From the NCBI RefSeq assembly GCF_007559335.1, contig NZ_VMBG01000002.1:1194894-1258893 (forward strand): a stretch of DNA of 64,000 nucleotides, read 5' to 3'. This document shows, in pieces, positions 1 to 9,075 of this stretch. A model generated the notes under the pieces. It was not told where the DNA came from. It made no database searches and saw only the letters and a list, made by a program, of their open reading frames with translations. Positions within the stretch are counted from its first letter, which is position 1; each line of letters opens with the position of its first letter. The position numbers and the translations under genes were made by a program. Source of the DNA: Rariglobus hedericola (GTDB taxonomy: Bacteria > Verrucomicrobiota > Verrucomicrobiia > Opitutales > Opitutaceae).

Positions 1-1
1 G

Positions 2-595
2 TTCGACCGGGCTACGCCCAGCTTTGTGCGGGTGGGCGAGGGAACGGTGATTCGCGAAAACGTGACGCTCAACCGCGCAATTCATGCGGGTAACTCCACG
101 GTGATCGGGGCGCGTTGTTTTCTGATGGCGAACAGCCACCTCGGCCACGATTGCGCGCTGGGCGACGACGTGGTGTTGGCCAACAACGTTATGCTGGCCG
201 GGCATGTGGACGTGGGTAGTTTCACGTTCATCGGTGGTGGCGCGGGCATTCATCAGTTTTGCCGCATCGGCGAAAGCGCGATGATCAGCGGGCTCTCGCG
301 CATCTCGCGCGATCTGGCACCGTTTACGATCACGGCGGAGCGAGATGAAGTGTCGGGATTGAATCTGGTCGGGTTGAAGCGCCGCGGGTTTTCACGCGAA
401 GCGATTGGTGAATTGAAAACTGCGTTTCGTGCCGTGTATTTTGGCCTTGGGAATATTCGTGAACTGGCGGCCACGGCGCTGGCCAATGGAAATTACACGA
501 CCACGGAAGCGCGGCGCTTTTTGGAGTTTTTCGCGGGTGGCAAGCGCGGCTTTGCGCGGTCGGCACGCACCACCACGGAGGCGTCAGATGCCTAA
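2..595 (+). CDS. lpxA: Acyl-[ACP]-UDP-N-acetylglucosamine O-acyltransferase (LpxA), 5' truncated by window edge
   Basis: First committed acylation of lipid A synthesis: transfers a 3-hydroxyacyl chain from ACP to UDP-GlcNAc in the cytoplasm. The reading frame is open from base 2, so the N-terminus is outside the window. Left-handed beta-helix hexapeptide repeats are visible (VGEGTVIREN, GNSTVIG, GDDVVLANN, VGSFTFIGGG). The motif NSHLGHDC corresponds to the family's NxHIAHDC segment that holds the catalytic histidine. A helical C-terminal domain follows (SGLNLVGLKRRGFS). Its stop overlaps the start of pdxA by 8 bp, which indicates translational coupling. It implies a lipid A-containing outer membrane. 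Confidence 0.95.
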   Translation, partial: FDRATPSFVRVGEGTVIRENVTLNRAIHAGNSTVIGARCFLMANSHLGHDCALGDDVVLANNVMLAGHVDVGSFTFIGGGAGIHQFCRIGESAMISGLSRISRDLAPFTITAERDEVSGLNLVGLKRRGFSREAIGELKTAFRAVYFGLGNIRELAATALANGNYTTTEARRFLEFFAGGKRGFARSARTTTEASDA

Positions 596-1508
596 ACTGG
601 CATTTACGTGCGGCGATCCGGCGGGCGTGGGTCCGGAGATCATTGAGGCGTGGCTGAGTGCACATGCCGCCGAACTGATCGCGGTGGCAGTGATCGGTCC
701 GGCGCGGTGGCTGGCGACATTGCCCGAGGGTGTGGATCGAGTCGCGGTGGGACCGGCCGATTATGCGGCCACGCCTGGCACACCGGATGAGACCGGTGCG
801 CGAATCGCGTTGGCGGCAATGGAGACGGCCGCGGCCGGGTGTCGAGACGGACGGTTCGCCGGTGTGGTCACCGGGCCGGTGAGCAAGGCGCGTCTGGCGG
901 ATGTGGGGTATCCGTTTCCCGGGCAGACGGAGTTTTTTGCAGATCGTTGGGGGGGGGCGCCGGCCATGGCGTTTTGCGGCGGGAAACTGCGCGTGGTGCT
1001 ACTGACCTGGCACGTGCCGTTGCTCGAAGTGGGCGAACATCTCACGCCGGAAAACTTTGAGCGCACGGTCGCGGCGGCGGATGCGCTGGCGAAATCCGAA
1101 GGCATCGCGCAACCACGCATCGCGGTGTGCGGGCTGAATCCGCACGCAGGCGAAGGCGGTCTGCTGGGGGACGAGGAACTCACGACGATTGATCCTATTC
1201 TCGACGGGCTTCGCGGGGAGTTTCCGGGACTGTCGCGCACGTTGTCGGGCGACACGGCGTTCGCGCGGCAATTGCGCGGTGAGTTCGATGTGGTGATTGC
1301 GCTGTATCATGACCAAGGACTCGCGCCGCTGAAGGTGATCGATTTTGACGAGGCGGTGAATGTGACGCTGGGGCTGCCGTGGGTGCGCACGAGTCCGGAT
1401 CACGGGACGGCGTTTGGCATCGCGGGCAAAGGTGTGGCGAGCGCAACGAGTTTCACCAACGCGGTGACAGTGGCGAGGCGGTTGATGGCGGTGCGCGCGA
1501 CGAATTAA
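588..1508 (+). CDS. pdxA: 4-hydroxythreonine-4-phosphate dehydrogenase (PdxA family)
   Basis: NAD-dependent oxidation of 4-phosphohydroxy-L-threonine in the DXP-dependent route to pyridoxal phosphate. The ATG at 588 is chosen because it starts MPKLAFTCGDPAGVGPE, the usual N-terminus, and overlaps the lpxA stop by 8 bp; the frame stays open further upstream inside lpxA but that part is not PdxA-like. Family motifs seen in order: GDPAGVGPE, GPVSK, GQTEFFA, CGLNPHAGEGG, YHDQGLAPLK and RTSPDHGTAFGIAGKG, the last three carrying metal- and phosphate-binding residues. At 306 residues it is near the family's usual length of about 330. A PdxA2-type paralogue acting on another phosphosugar acid cannot be excluded. 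Confidence 0.9.
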   Translation: MPKLAFTCGDPAGVGPEIIEAWLSAHAAELIAVAVIGPARWLATLPEGVDRVAVGPADYAATPGTPDETGARIALAAMETAAAGCRDGRFAGVVTGPVSKARLADVGYPFPGQTEFFADRWGGAPAMAFCGGKLRVVLLTWHVPLLEVGEHLTPENFERTVAAADALAKSEGIAQPRIAVCGLNPHAGEGGLLGDEELTTIDPILDGLRGEFPGLSRTLSGDTAFARQLRGEFDVVIALYHDQGLAPLKVIDFDEAVNVTLGLPWVRTSPDHGTAFGIAGKGVASATSFTNAVTVARRLMAVRATN

Positions 1509-1587
1509 GCAGGCGGTCGGCTTGACGCGGACGGTTTAGCGGGGACGGTTCGCTCGCATAGCGAATTTTCCACTTCAACCAACCATC

Positions 1588-2619
1588 ATGGACTACAGAC
1601 AACTGGGCGGATCAGGACTCAAGGTGCCGGTGCTGACACTCGGCACGGGCACGTTTGGCGGTAACAACGAATTGTTTCGCGCCTTCGGCACGAGCGATGT
1701 GGCCGAGGCCACACGGATCGTGGACGTCGCGCTGGAGGCCGGGCTGACGATGTTCGACAGCGCGGATATTTATTCGAACGGAAACTCCGAGAGCATCCTT
1801 GGCGAGGCGATCAAGGGACGTCGCGACCAGGTGCTCATCTCGACCAAGGCGACGTTTCGTTTTGGCGAGGGGCCGAATGACGTGGGCTCGTCTCGGCATC
1901 ATTTGTTGCGCGCGGTCGAGGGGAGTTTGAAGCGATTGGGGACGGACTACATCGACTTGTTTGAGCTGCACGGTTTCGATGCGTTGACGCCGGTCGAGGA
2001 GACGTTGCGGACGCTTGATGATTTGGTGCGCGCGGGGAAAATCCGCTACATCGGCGCGTCGAATTTCTCGGGCTGGCACTTGATGAAGTCACTCGCGCAT
2101 TCGGACAAACACGGGCTTTCTCGGTATGTGGCGCATCAGGCGTATTACTCGCTCGTTGGTCGCAGCTATGAGTGGGAATTGATGCCGCTGGCGCTCGACC
2201 AAAAAGTCGGCGCGATGGTGTGGAGTCCGCTCGGTTGGGCGCGGCTCACGGGCAAGTTCCGGCGTGGTCAGCCGCTGCCCAAGGACACGCGGTTGCAGTC
2301 ACAACTGGCGATCGACGTGGGCCCGCCGGTGGAGGAAGAATATCTCTACAAAGTCGTCGATGTGATCGACGAGGTGGCTGCTGAGACGGGCAAGACAGTG
2401 CCGCAGATCGCGATCAACTGGTTGCTGCAGCGTCCGTCGGTTTCGAGCGTGATCATCGGCGCGCGCACGGAGGAGCAGTTGCGTCAGAATCTCGGCGCGA
2501 TCGGCTGGAATCTCACCAAGGAGCAAGTCGCGAAGCTGGATGCGGCGAGTGCGACGACGAAGGCATATCCGTATTTTCACCAAGCGGGATTTGGTGAGCG
2601 GAATCCGTCGCCGGTTTGA
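1588..2619 (+). CDS. Aldo/keto reductase
   Basis: NAD(P)H-dependent oxidoreductase with the (beta/alpha)8 aldo/keto reductase fold. Evidence: N-terminal MDYRQLGGSGLKVPVLTLGTG, catalytic-region FDSADIYSNG with the family's Asp and Tyr, a Lys in ISTKATF, and a His in FELHGFD where other AKRs have LHxxD. The cofactor-binding end is present (INWLLQRPSVSSVIIGAR). It resembles the YajO/PhoB-Tas-like subgroup that acts on small aldehydes or sugar ketones, but the substrate cannot be read from the sequence. It lies 79 bp after pdxA and 30 bp before a flavin-dependent monooxygenase on the same strand, so the two may be co-transcribed. Confidence 0.88.
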   Translation: MDYRQLGGSGLKVPVLTLGTGTFGGNNELFRAFGTSDVAEATRIVDVALEAGLTMFDSADIYSNGNSESILGEAIKGRRDQVLISTKATFRFGEGPNDVGSSRHHLLRAVEGSLKRLGTDYIDLFELHGFDALTPVEETLRTLDDLVRAGKIRYIGASNFSGWHLMKSLAHSDKHGLSRYVAHQAYYSLVGRSYEWELMPLALDQKVGAMVWSPLGWARLTGKFRRGQPLPKDTRLQSQLAIDVGPPVEEEYLYKVVDVIDEVAAETGKTVPQIAINWLLQRPSVSSVIIGARTEEQLRQNLGAIGWNLTKEQVAKLDAASATTKAYPYFHQAGFGERNPSPV

Positions 2620-2649
2620 GCGCGAAGCAAGAAACGGAAACCCAAAATC

Positions 2650-3651
2650 ATGGCGCGCTTGAAAGACATTCCCCGTTCGGTGCTCGACCTCTCGCCGGTA
2701 GTGGCGGGCGGGACGGTGGGTGGGGCATTGCGCGAGAGCGTGCGGTTGGCGCAGCATGCGGAGGCGCTCGGCTATCATCGTTACTGGGTGGCGGAGCATC
2801 ACAACATGGTCGGCATCGCGAGTGCGGCTACTTCGGTGGTGATCGGTCAACTCGCGGCGGCGACGGAGCGGATTCGCGTTGGGTCGGGTGGGATCATGCT
2901 GCCGAATCACGCGCCGCTGGTGATCGCCGAACAGTTCGGAACGCTGGAGGCGTTGTTTCCGGGTCGCATCGATCTGGGATTGGGCCGGGCGCCGGGGAGC
3001 GATCAGGCGACGGCGCGGGCGTTGCGACGGACGCTCGGGACGAACGGTGATGATTTCCCCGAGTTGCTGAATGAGTTACGCGGATACTTTCAACCGGCGC
3101 GGCCCGGACAACCGGTGCGCGCGGTTCCAGGGGCGGGATTGGACGTGCCGATCTGGCTGCTGAGCTCGAGTGGGTTTAGCGCCCAACTGGCGGGAGTCCT
3201 CGGGTTGCCGTTTGCGTTTGCGGGGCAGTTTTCGCCGCACGCTATGGTGGCGTCGTGCGAGTTGTATCGGAATTCGTTTCAACCGTCCGGCGCGCTGCTC
3301 GAGCCGTATGCGATGGTGGGCATCAATGTGATCGCCGCGGACACCGACGAGGAGGCGCGGCGGCTGGCGACGTCGCATCAGCAGGCGTTTCTCAATTTGA
3401 TCAGGGGGCGTCCGGGACAGTTGCCGGCGCCGGTCGAGAGCATGGACGGGCATTGGTCGCCGGAGGAAGCGGCGGCGGTCGCGGGGAACCTGAGCGCATC
3501 TATTACAGGCGGGCCGGAGACGGTGCGACGGGGGTTGGAGGCGTTGCAGGCGAAGACGGGGGCGGATGAGATTATCATCAACGCTATGATTTTTGATCCG
3601 GTTGCGCGGATACGATCCTATGAGATCGTGGCGGATGTGTGGGGCGCGTGA
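2650..3651 (+). CDS. LLM-class flavin-dependent oxidoreductase (bacterial luciferase-like, MsnO8/YhbW-type)
   Basis: A 333-residue TIM-barrel flavin-dependent monooxygenase-like protein. The N-terminal half has the typical series [45 protein letters not shown] and [16 protein letters not shown], which are hallmarks of the MsnO8 family clade in the bacterial luciferase superfamily. FMN or F420 use cannot be decided from the sequence. It follows the aldo/keto reductase by 30 bp and ends 53 bp before an A-type Fe-S carrier gene. Substrate unknown. Confidence 0.88.
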   Translation: MARLKDIPRSVLDLSPVVAGGTVGGALRESVRLAQHAEALGYHRYWVAEHHNMVGIASAATSVVIGQLAAATERIRVGSGGIMLPNHAPLVIAEQFGTLEALFPGRIDLGLGRAPGSDQATARALRRTLGTNGDDFPELLNELRGYFQPARPGQPVRAVPGAGLDVPIWLLSSSGFSAQLAGVLGLPFAFAGQFSPHAMVASCELYRNSFQPSGALLEPYAMVGINVIAADTDEEARRLATSHQQAFLNLIRGRPGQLPAPVESMDGHWSPEEAAAVAGNLSASITGGPETVRRGLEALQAKTGADEIIINAMIFDPVARIRSYEIVADVWGA

Positions 3652-3704
3652 AGCTGACCCGCCGTGACGCTTGATAAACGCGCGGCACGGCCAATACTGC
3701 TGAT

Positions 3705-4109
3705 ATGTCCGTTGCCGAATCCACCGCTGTCGCTCCCTTGCCTGTCGTCACCCTTCCGCCCGAAGGCGTGCGCGAAGGTAACGAGAATCTGGTGAAACTG
3801 ACCGAGGCGGCGGGTGTGAAAACGAGGGCGTTGATCGTGCGCGAACAGCAGGGCGATTTTCTGCGGGTGGCGATCTCGGGCGGCGGTTGCAACGGCCTGA
3901 GCTACAAGCTGCGTTTCGCCAAGGAGCCTAAAAAAGGCGACATTCTGGTGCGCACGGGCGGCGTGGCGGTGATCGTGGATCCAAAGACGGCGCTTTATCT
4001 GAAGGGGACGGTCTTGGATTTCTCCAACAAGCTCATTGCCGGAGGGTTTAAGTTTTCGAACCCCAACGCCAAGGCGAGCTGCTCCTGTGGCGAGAGTTTC
4101 AGCGTATAA
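3705..4109 (+). CDS. HesB/IscA/ErpA-family iron-sulfur cluster carrier
   Basis: A-type carrier that holds and passes on Fe-S clusters. The three conserved cysteines are in place: one in SGGGCNGLSYKL and two in the C-terminal CSCGESF. The core domain spans roughly residues 28-134; the first 27 residues are a variable extension (MSVAESTAVAPLPVV). No other suf/isc genes are adjacent, so it acts as a stand-alone carrier rather than part of an assembly operon. It may equally be named ErpA or IscA; the sequence does not separate them. Confidence 0.9.
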   Translation: MSVAESTAVAPLPVVTLPPEGVREGNENLVKLTEAAGVKTRALIVREQQGDFLRVAISGGGCNGLSYKLRFAKEPKKGDILVRTGGVAVIVDPKTALYLKGTVLDFSNKLIAGGFKFSNPNAKASCSCGESFSV

Positions 4110-4214
4110 CCGGGGTCGCAGGGCGGACTTTCCGCGGATTGGCTACTTCTTGGTTGTCTTCGCCGGTGGTCTTGGCGAAATTTTGCACGTCCCAAACTCC
4201 GAACCTCCTTATTG

Positions 4215-4898
4215 ATGGCCAACTCGTTTCCTTCGTCGGGCGGCAACCGCCCCGGTTATTTCCAGCGTCGTAACAACGACCCTTTTGCTCACATCCGTCG
4301 CAACGCACGGATCAAGGAACCTGAAATCCGCGTCATCAGCCCTGAGGGCCAGCAGCTCGGCATCATGCAGACCGAGCGCGCATTGGCGCTCGCGCAGCAG
4401 TTCAATCTCGACCTCGTCGAGATGGCGGCGACCGCGAAGCCGCCCGTTTGCCGCATCATGGATTTCGGCAAATACATTTACGAAGAGCAGAAGAAGGCGA
4501 GTCACGCCAAGACGACCGCCACGAAGCTCAAGGAAATCGAGTTCACGCCGCGTATCGCCGGCGGCGATTTCCTCACCAAGATCCGTCACGCCGAGGAATT
4601 CCTCGATCACGGCAACAAGGTGAAGCTCCGCCTGAAGTTCCGCGGCCGCGAAATGGCGCACACCGAAATCGGTTTTGCGCTGATGCAAAAGGCGTTGGCC
4701 GAGCTCGAAGGTATGGGTCATCCGGACAACCAGGCCAAGCTCATGGGCAAGCAGATCAACGTCATGTTGACCCCGCTCCCCGCCAACAAGCGCAAGCGCA
4801 AATACACCCTCGATAAGGGTGAAGAGGCGATCGACGACACCGGTTCCGATCACGGCCACGAAGACGCTGCTGACGACGAGGCATCCCCCAAGGCCTGA
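4215..4898 (+). CDS. infC: Translation initiation factor IF-3
   Basis: Binds the 30S subunit, blocks premature 50S joining and checks start-codon pairing. The N-domain begins near RRNARIKEPEIRVISPEG, the linker is lysine/arginine rich, and the C-domain contains KEIEFTPRI and GDFLTKIRHAEEFL. A TTG lies directly before the ATG at 4215 in the same frame, so initiation at 4212 is possible. No in-frame ATT start, the classic autoregulated infC codon, was seen. Two additions differ from the E. coli protein: about 25 extra N-terminal residues and an acidic C-terminal tail (about 20 residues rich in D, E, H). rpmI and rplT, the usual downstream genes, are not present here. Confidence 0.95.
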   Translation: MANSFPSSGGNRPGYFQRRNNDPFAHIRRNARIKEPEIRVISPEGQQLGIMQTERALALAQQFNLDLVEMAATAKPPVCRIMDFGKYIYEEQKKASHAKTTATKLKEIEFTPRIAGGDFLTKIRHAEEFLDHGNKVKLRLKFRGREMAHTEIGFALMQKALAELEGMGHPDNQAKLMGKQINVMLTPLPANKRKRKYTLDKGEEAIDDTGSDHGHEDAADDEASPKA

Positions 4899-4914
4899 AT
4901 GGCCTTTGCGGTTC

Positions 4915-5961
4915 ATGGTCAGGTTGCCTTATAGTTTCCTCATGAGCGCGGTTTTTACCGCGCTCATTTTCTTTTCGGGAGTTTCGTCCGAGGCGGCGCC
5001 GCCAACGCGCAATCCCGCCGGATCCAGCTCGACCTACATCAAGGTGGCGGGCGTCAATTATGTGGATGCCCGCGTGTTTTTTGCCCGCAACGGTTTCAAG
5101 GGGGCCTGGATCGAGCGCGGCAAAAGCCTGCGCTTCCAATCAGCCACCAGCCAGATCGACATCGAAGCCGACAAACGCGATGCGGTGATCAACGGCCTGC
5201 GTGTCTTGATGGGCGAGCCGGCGGTGTTTCGCGGCAGCACGCTTTATGTGAGCCGTATCGATGCGGATAAATTATTCCTGCCGATTCTGCGTCCCTCTTC
5301 GGTGACGACTCCGCCTGCTCCGGCATTGCGCGTCATCGTGATCGATGCGGGTCATGGCGGACAGGATACCGGCACGCAGAACAAGCCCTTCAAGCTGGAT
5401 GAAAAAGTCTTCGCGCTCGATGTGGCGATGCGCCTGCGCACGTTGCTGGTGAAGCAGGGCTACAAGATTGTCATGACGCGCACCGATGATCGCTTCGTTC
5501 CACTGCCGCAGCGCGCGGAAATCGCGAACAAGGCCGGCGCGGATTTATTCATCAGTATTCATTTTAACGCGGTGGGCGGATCTCCCACGGTCCGCGGTTC
5601 GGAGACCTACGTGATGACTCCGCAATACCAGCGCTCCACCGGCAGTCCGCGCCGTGATCCCAGTGACAACGTTGCGAATCCGGGCAATCGCAACGACCCG
5701 TGGAATACACTGCTGGGTTATCATATGCATGACCAGGTGGTCGGCAAACTCGGCAGTCTGGACCGTGGTTTTAAACGCGCCCGTTTCGCCGTGCTACGGT
5801 TGGTGAACAGCCCCGGTGTGCTGATTGAGGCGGGCTATCTTTCCAATAACGACGAAGCGAAACGCATCTCGACTTCGGCGTATCGGCAGTCGCTGGCCGA
5901 GGCACTCGCCCAAGGCGTGCGCGCCTACGCCGTGGCGATCACGCCGGTGAAGACGAAGTGA
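4915..5961 (+). CDS. Secreted N-acetylmuramoyl-L-alanine amidase (Amidase_3)
   Basis: Zinc amidase that cleaves the lactyl-peptide bond of peptidoglycan in the periplasm. The start at 4915 (or ATG 4942) is chosen to give a signal peptide ending near SSEA/APP; the longer frame overlaps infC. An N-terminal copper-amine-oxidase-N-like or AMIN-like region precedes the catalytic domain, which begins at VIVIDAGHGGQDTGTQ. The zinc ligands of the family are seen as His in DAGHGG, Glu in LDEKVFALD and His in ISIHFNA, and a catalytic Glu in VLIEAGYLSN. It starts 16 bp after infC. Confidence 0.9.
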   Translation: MVRLPYSFLMSAVFTALIFFSGVSSEAAPPTRNPAGSSSTYIKVAGVNYVDARVFFARNGFKGAWIERGKSLRFQSATSQIDIEADKRDAVINGLRVLMGEPAVFRGSTLYVSRIDADKLFLPILRPSSVTTPPAPALRVIVIDAGHGGQDTGTQNKPFKLDEKVFALDVAMRLRTLLVKQGYKIVMTRTDDRFVPLPQRAEIANKAGADLFISIHFNAVGGSPTVRGSETYVMTPQYQRSTGSPRRDPSDNVANPGNRNDPWNTLLGYHMHDQVVGKLGSLDRGFKRARFAVLRLVNSPGVLIEAGYLSNNDEAKRISTSAYRQSLAEALAQGVRAYAVAITPVKTK

Positions 5962-6031
5962 GCGGGAAGGGGGCGGGTCCTTTGGTTTTCGACGCCCTGC
6001 TTGATCGCGATTCGTTAGCAGTCGGACCGGT

Positions 6032-6826
6032 TTATCGGGAATAAGCCTGACGGTATTCAGATGCGGAACGTCCAAAGAATTTTCGAAAGGCGCGGCAAAA
6101 ATTCTCCGCGTTAGGGTAGCCGACTTCCGTGGCGACCACTTTGATCGACAGGTTGCCGGTGGCCAGCGTGTGTCCGGCGATGCGCAGGCGTTTCTGAATC
6201 AGGTATTGGTGCGGACTCTCGCCCAAGTGCGCGCGAAACAACATGTGCAGATGGGACACGCTCACGTCGGCCGCCTTCGCCACGTCTTCCAATGACAGGG
6301 GCTTCGCGTAGTTTCGGTTGATGAAATCGGTCGCGAGACTCAATTGCGTGGGGACGGCCTGGGTTCGCGCGAGCGAGCGAGAGCGCTCCAACTCGAATTC
6401 GAAACGCGATAGAATCAGGTTTCCGATCACGTCCCGATCCAACGCGGCGTAGTGGAACGCGTGCAGCATCTCCTCCATGAAGGTGTGCATCGATTTGCGG
6501 TCCTTCCACTGAAACACCCGCGGCCAATCCGAAGGGAAGCCGTCCTGTGCACACTCGAACCAGACGACATAGCAGTTGTAGTAGCTGCCCGGCGGAGAAT
6601 CTGAAACCGATATCTGCCCGCCCTGATGGCAAAACACCGCGCTTTCGCCGTGCAACACCGGCGTTTCTTCCAGGCCATAGACCGAGCCTTCCTGGATGAT
6701 TTCGAACAATACCTCGTTTTGTTCCGATGAGGTCGGCTTTCGCGATCCGCCCAGCGGACTCGCGTAGGTGCCAAGCCGGGTCAGGCGGGGCGGTAGGTTT
6801 AGCCAGTGATTCATAGTTTTAGTCAA
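6032..6826 (-). CDS. AraC-family transcriptional regulator
   Basis: 264 residues with an N-terminal cupin-like sensor region and a C-terminal double helix-turn-helix (from about residue 165: FINRNYAKPLSLEDVAKAADVS, then HLHMLFRAHLGESPHQYLIQKRLRIA and VATEVGYPNAENFCRAFRKFFG). The second HTH with the GYPNAENFCRAFRK pattern is diagnostic of the family. It is transcribed divergently from the isomerase/dehydrogenase pair starting at 6913, which suggests it controls that pair in response to a sugar or polyol; the ligand is unknown. Confidence 0.9.
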   Translation of the reverse strand: MTKTMNHWLNLPPRLTRLGTYASPLGGSRKPTSSEQNEVLFEIIQEGSVYGLEETPVLHGESAVFCHQGGQISVSDSPPGSYYNCYVVWFECAQDGFPSDWPRVFQWKDRKSMHTFMEEMLHAFHYAALDRDVIGNLILSRFEFELERSRSLARTQAVPTQLSLATDFINRNYAKPLSLEDVAKAADVSVSHLHMLFRAHLGESPHQYLIQKRLRIAGHTLATGNLSIKVVATEVGYPNAENFCRAFRKFFGRSASEYRQAYSR

Positions 6827-6867
6827 TTCGCATCTGGAATATCTTCTGGTAAGGTAGAAACGGTCAA

Positions 6868-6902
6868 CCCCTCACGTAGCTTTTGACAAGCTAGCCCCTC
6901 AC
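6868..6902. promoter_or_regulatory. Candidate AraC-type binding region in divergent promoter
   Basis: Between the divergent starts at 6826 and 6913 the octamer CCCCTCAC occurs twice in the same orientation (6868-6875 and 6895-6902, 27 bp apart). They bracket a palindrome TAGCTT-5 bp-AAGCTA at 6877-6893. Direct half-sites of this kind fit AraC-family binding. No clear -10 box was recognised. Binding is inference. Confidence 0.4.
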
Positions 6903-6912
6903 CATAACTCCC

Positions 6913-7728
6913 ATGACACCGCAAATCACCGTTCAGTTATACAGCGTTCGCGATCTCGCGAAGCAGGACTATGCCGGCACCATCCGCACCATCGCCGAAA
7001 CCGGTTTCGGCTGCGTCGAGCCCGCCGGTTATCCCGGATATTCCGCCAAGGAAGCCGCCAAGCTTTTCCAGGAACTCGGTCTGAAGGCGCCCACCGCACA
7101 CATCGGTCTGCCCATCGGCGACAACAAGAACGCCATCATCGAGGAAGCTCTCCTCATGGGGCACAAGTATCTCATCACCGGCTGCCCGCCGAAGTTCCGC
7201 GAGCACTACACCTCGCTCGACGGTGTGAAGGCCATGTGCGAGCTCTACTGCGAAGCCGCCGCCAATCTTGCCCCGCACGGCATCCAGGTCGGCTACCATA
7301 ATCACGACTGGGATCTCATCGAGGTTGAAGGCCGTCGTGCCCACCAGATCTTCCTTGAGAACACGCCCGACACGGTTGTTTACGAAGCCGATATTTTCTG
7401 GGTTTCCCGCGCTGGTCTCGACCCGGCTGCGTTCATCCAGGAAATCGGCGCGCGCGGCAAGGTCCTCCATTTCAAGGACGGCATCGTCTCCAATCAGGCG
7501 ACCTTCAAGGAAGCCACCACCGAGAGCGGCAAGATCATGGTGAGCGACTCCATTCCTTTCCGCGCCGCCGGCACGGGCCAGGTTGACCTCGTCGCCGCTT
7601 CGAAGGCCGTCCGTCACGCAGACTACATTGCCGTCGAACTCGACAGCTTCGAAGGTGACATGATGCAGGCGATCAAAGACAGTTACGCCTACCTCACATC
7701 CAACAAAATCGCTCAGGGCAAAAAATAA
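6913..7728 (+). CDS. Sugar phosphate isomerase/epimerase (AP endonuclease family 2 TIM barrel)
   Basis: 271-residue xylose-isomerase-like TIM barrel. It shows the family opening QLYSVRDLAKQDYAGTIRTIAETGFG, the segment QVGYHNHDWD, and carboxylate and histidine residues that would bind a divalent metal (YEADIFWV, KVLHFKDG, IAVELDS). Proteins of this type isomerise or dehydrate cyclic polyols and keto-sugars. It is followed after 12 bp by a Gfo/Idh/MocA dehydrogenase, the common pairing in inositol- and sugar-catabolic operons, and lies divergent from an AraC regulator. The substrate cannot be assigned. Confidence 0.85.
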   Translation: MTPQITVQLYSVRDLAKQDYAGTIRTIAETGFGCVEPAGYPGYSAKEAAKLFQELGLKAPTAHIGLPIGDNKNAIIEEALLMGHKYLITGCPPKFREHYTSLDGVKAMCELYCEAAANLAPHGIQVGYHNHDWDLIEVEGRRAHQIFLENTPDTVVYEADIFWVSRAGLDPAAFIQEIGARGKVLHFKDGIVSNQATFKEATTESGKIMVSDSIPFRAAGTGQVDLVAASKAVRHADYIAVELDSFEGDMMQAIKDSYAYLTSNKIAQGKK

Positions 7729-7740
7729 ACGGACCCCGTC

Positions 7741-8844
7741 ATGGCTAAACAAATCGGTATCGGAATCATCGGCTGCGGCAACATTTCGCAGGCCTACTTC
7801 AACGGAGCTAAACTTTTCGAAGTGCTCAAGGTCGTGTCCTGCGCGGACCTCAAGACCGAGCTCGCCGAGGCCAAGGCCTTGGAAAACGGCTGCAAGGCCC
7901 AGACCGTGGACGAACTCCTCGCGAATCCTGACGTGCAGCTGGTCATCAATCTGACCATCCCCGCCGTTCACGCGAAGATCAGCCTCGCCGCGCTCAACGC
8001 CGGCAAGCACGTCCACAGCGAAAAGCCCCTCTCGGTCAGCCTTAAGGACGGCCAGAAAATCATGGAGACCGCCAAGGCCAAGGGCCTGCTGGTCGGTTGT
8101 GCTCCCGACACGTTCATGGGTGGCGGCTTCCAGACCTGCCGTAAACTCGTCGACGACGGCTGGCTCGGCAAAGTCGTGGGCGGCACCGCGTTCATGATGA
8201 GCCGCGGCCCTGAGAGCTGGCACCCGAATCCTGCTTTCTTCTACGAGACCGGCGCCGGCCCCATGTTCGACATGGGCCCGTATTACATCACCGCGCTCGT
8301 GCACTTGCTCGGCCCCGTGAAGCGCGTGAGCGCGATCACGACCAAGGCGTTTGATCAACGCATCGCCACCTGCAAAGAGCAGTTCGGCAAGTTGCTCCCC
8401 GTCGAGATTCCCACGCATTACTCGGGCTCGCTGGAGTTCCACTCCGGCGCGGTCATCACGGCGACCATCTCGTTCGACGTGTATGCCCACGGCCACAGCC
8501 CGATCGAGCTCTACGGCACCGAAGGTTCACTCAAGGCTCCGGACCCGAACACCTTTGGCGGCCCGATCCAGATGTGGACGTCCTCGACCAAGGAATGGCA
8601 GACGCAGGCCTTCAGCCACCGTTACCTGATGAACTCGCGCAGCATCGGCGCCGCCGATCTCGCATATGCGATTCTGAGCAACGGCAAGCGCAAGCACCGC
8701 GCGAGCGGCGCGCTGGCTCTCCACGCGTTGGAAGTCATGCACTCCTTCGAGCAGTCGTCGAAAACCGGCAAGAGCATCGTGATTCAGTCCCGCCCCGAGC
8801 AGCCCCAGGCGCTGCCGCTCGGCCTGATCGAAGGTCGCCTCTAA
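7741..8844 (+). CDS. Gfo/Idh/MocA-family oxidoreductase
   Basis: NAD(P)-dependent dehydrogenase of sugars or polyols. The Rossmann motif is GIGIIGCGNISQAYF at the N-terminus, and the conserved EKP triad is seen in GKHVHSEKPLSVS near residue 95-105, with Lys as a catalytic residue. The C-terminal beta-sheet substrate domain follows. The 367-residue length is normal. It lies 12 bp after the isomerase gene and ends just before a strong terminator at 8881, so the two form a compact operon that probably oxidises and then isomerises one sugar. Confidence 0.9.
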   Translation: MAKQIGIGIIGCGNISQAYFNGAKLFEVLKVVSCADLKTELAEAKALENGCKAQTVDELLANPDVQLVINLTIPAVHAKISLAALNAGKHVHSEKPLSVSLKDGQKIMETAKAKGLLVGCAPDTFMGGGFQTCRKLVDDGWLGKVVGGTAFMMSRGPESWHPNPAFFYETGAGPMFDMGPYYITALVHLLGPVKRVSAITTKAFDQRIATCKEQFGKLLPVEIPTHYSGSLEFHSGAVITATISFDVYAHGHSPIELYGTEGSLKAPDPNTFGGPIQMWTSSTKEWQTQAFSHRYLMNSRSIGAADLAYAILSNGKRKHRASGALALHALEVMHSFEQSSKTGKSIVIQSRPEQPQALPLGLIEGRL

Positions 8845-8880
8845 GACGCAGCTCCATCCCGACCCAGTCGGTGAAAATCA

Positions 8881-8916
8881 AAGCGGCCAATCCTGCGAAA
8901 GATTGGCCGCTTTTTT
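8881..8916 (+). terminator. Rho-independent terminator
   Basis: Stem AAGCGGCCAATC pairs with GATTGGCCGCTT across an 8-base loop and is followed by a run of T. It ends the isomerase-dehydrogenase operon. Confidence 0.9.
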
Positions 8917-9075
8917 GCGTCTATCTGGGAAACCGTCTGGGCTGATAATTTGCCAGGGTCGGTCGCGTGCTCGCCGGTGGCCTGTGGTGCTGCGTTTCTC
9001 CGTGAGGCCTGACCATCAAATGAAGCGACGGTCTTCTTTGACTGCGATCAAAGCCGGCTATCAACTGGGGATTGC

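Noticed and set aside
4199..4217. AUU start codon for infC
   Set aside because: ATT at 4211 is out of frame; ATG 4215 or TTG 4212 are in frame.
6937..8496. 519-codon minus-strand frame over the isomerase/dehydrogenase pair
   Set aside because: Antisense shadow with low-complexity composition and no domain.
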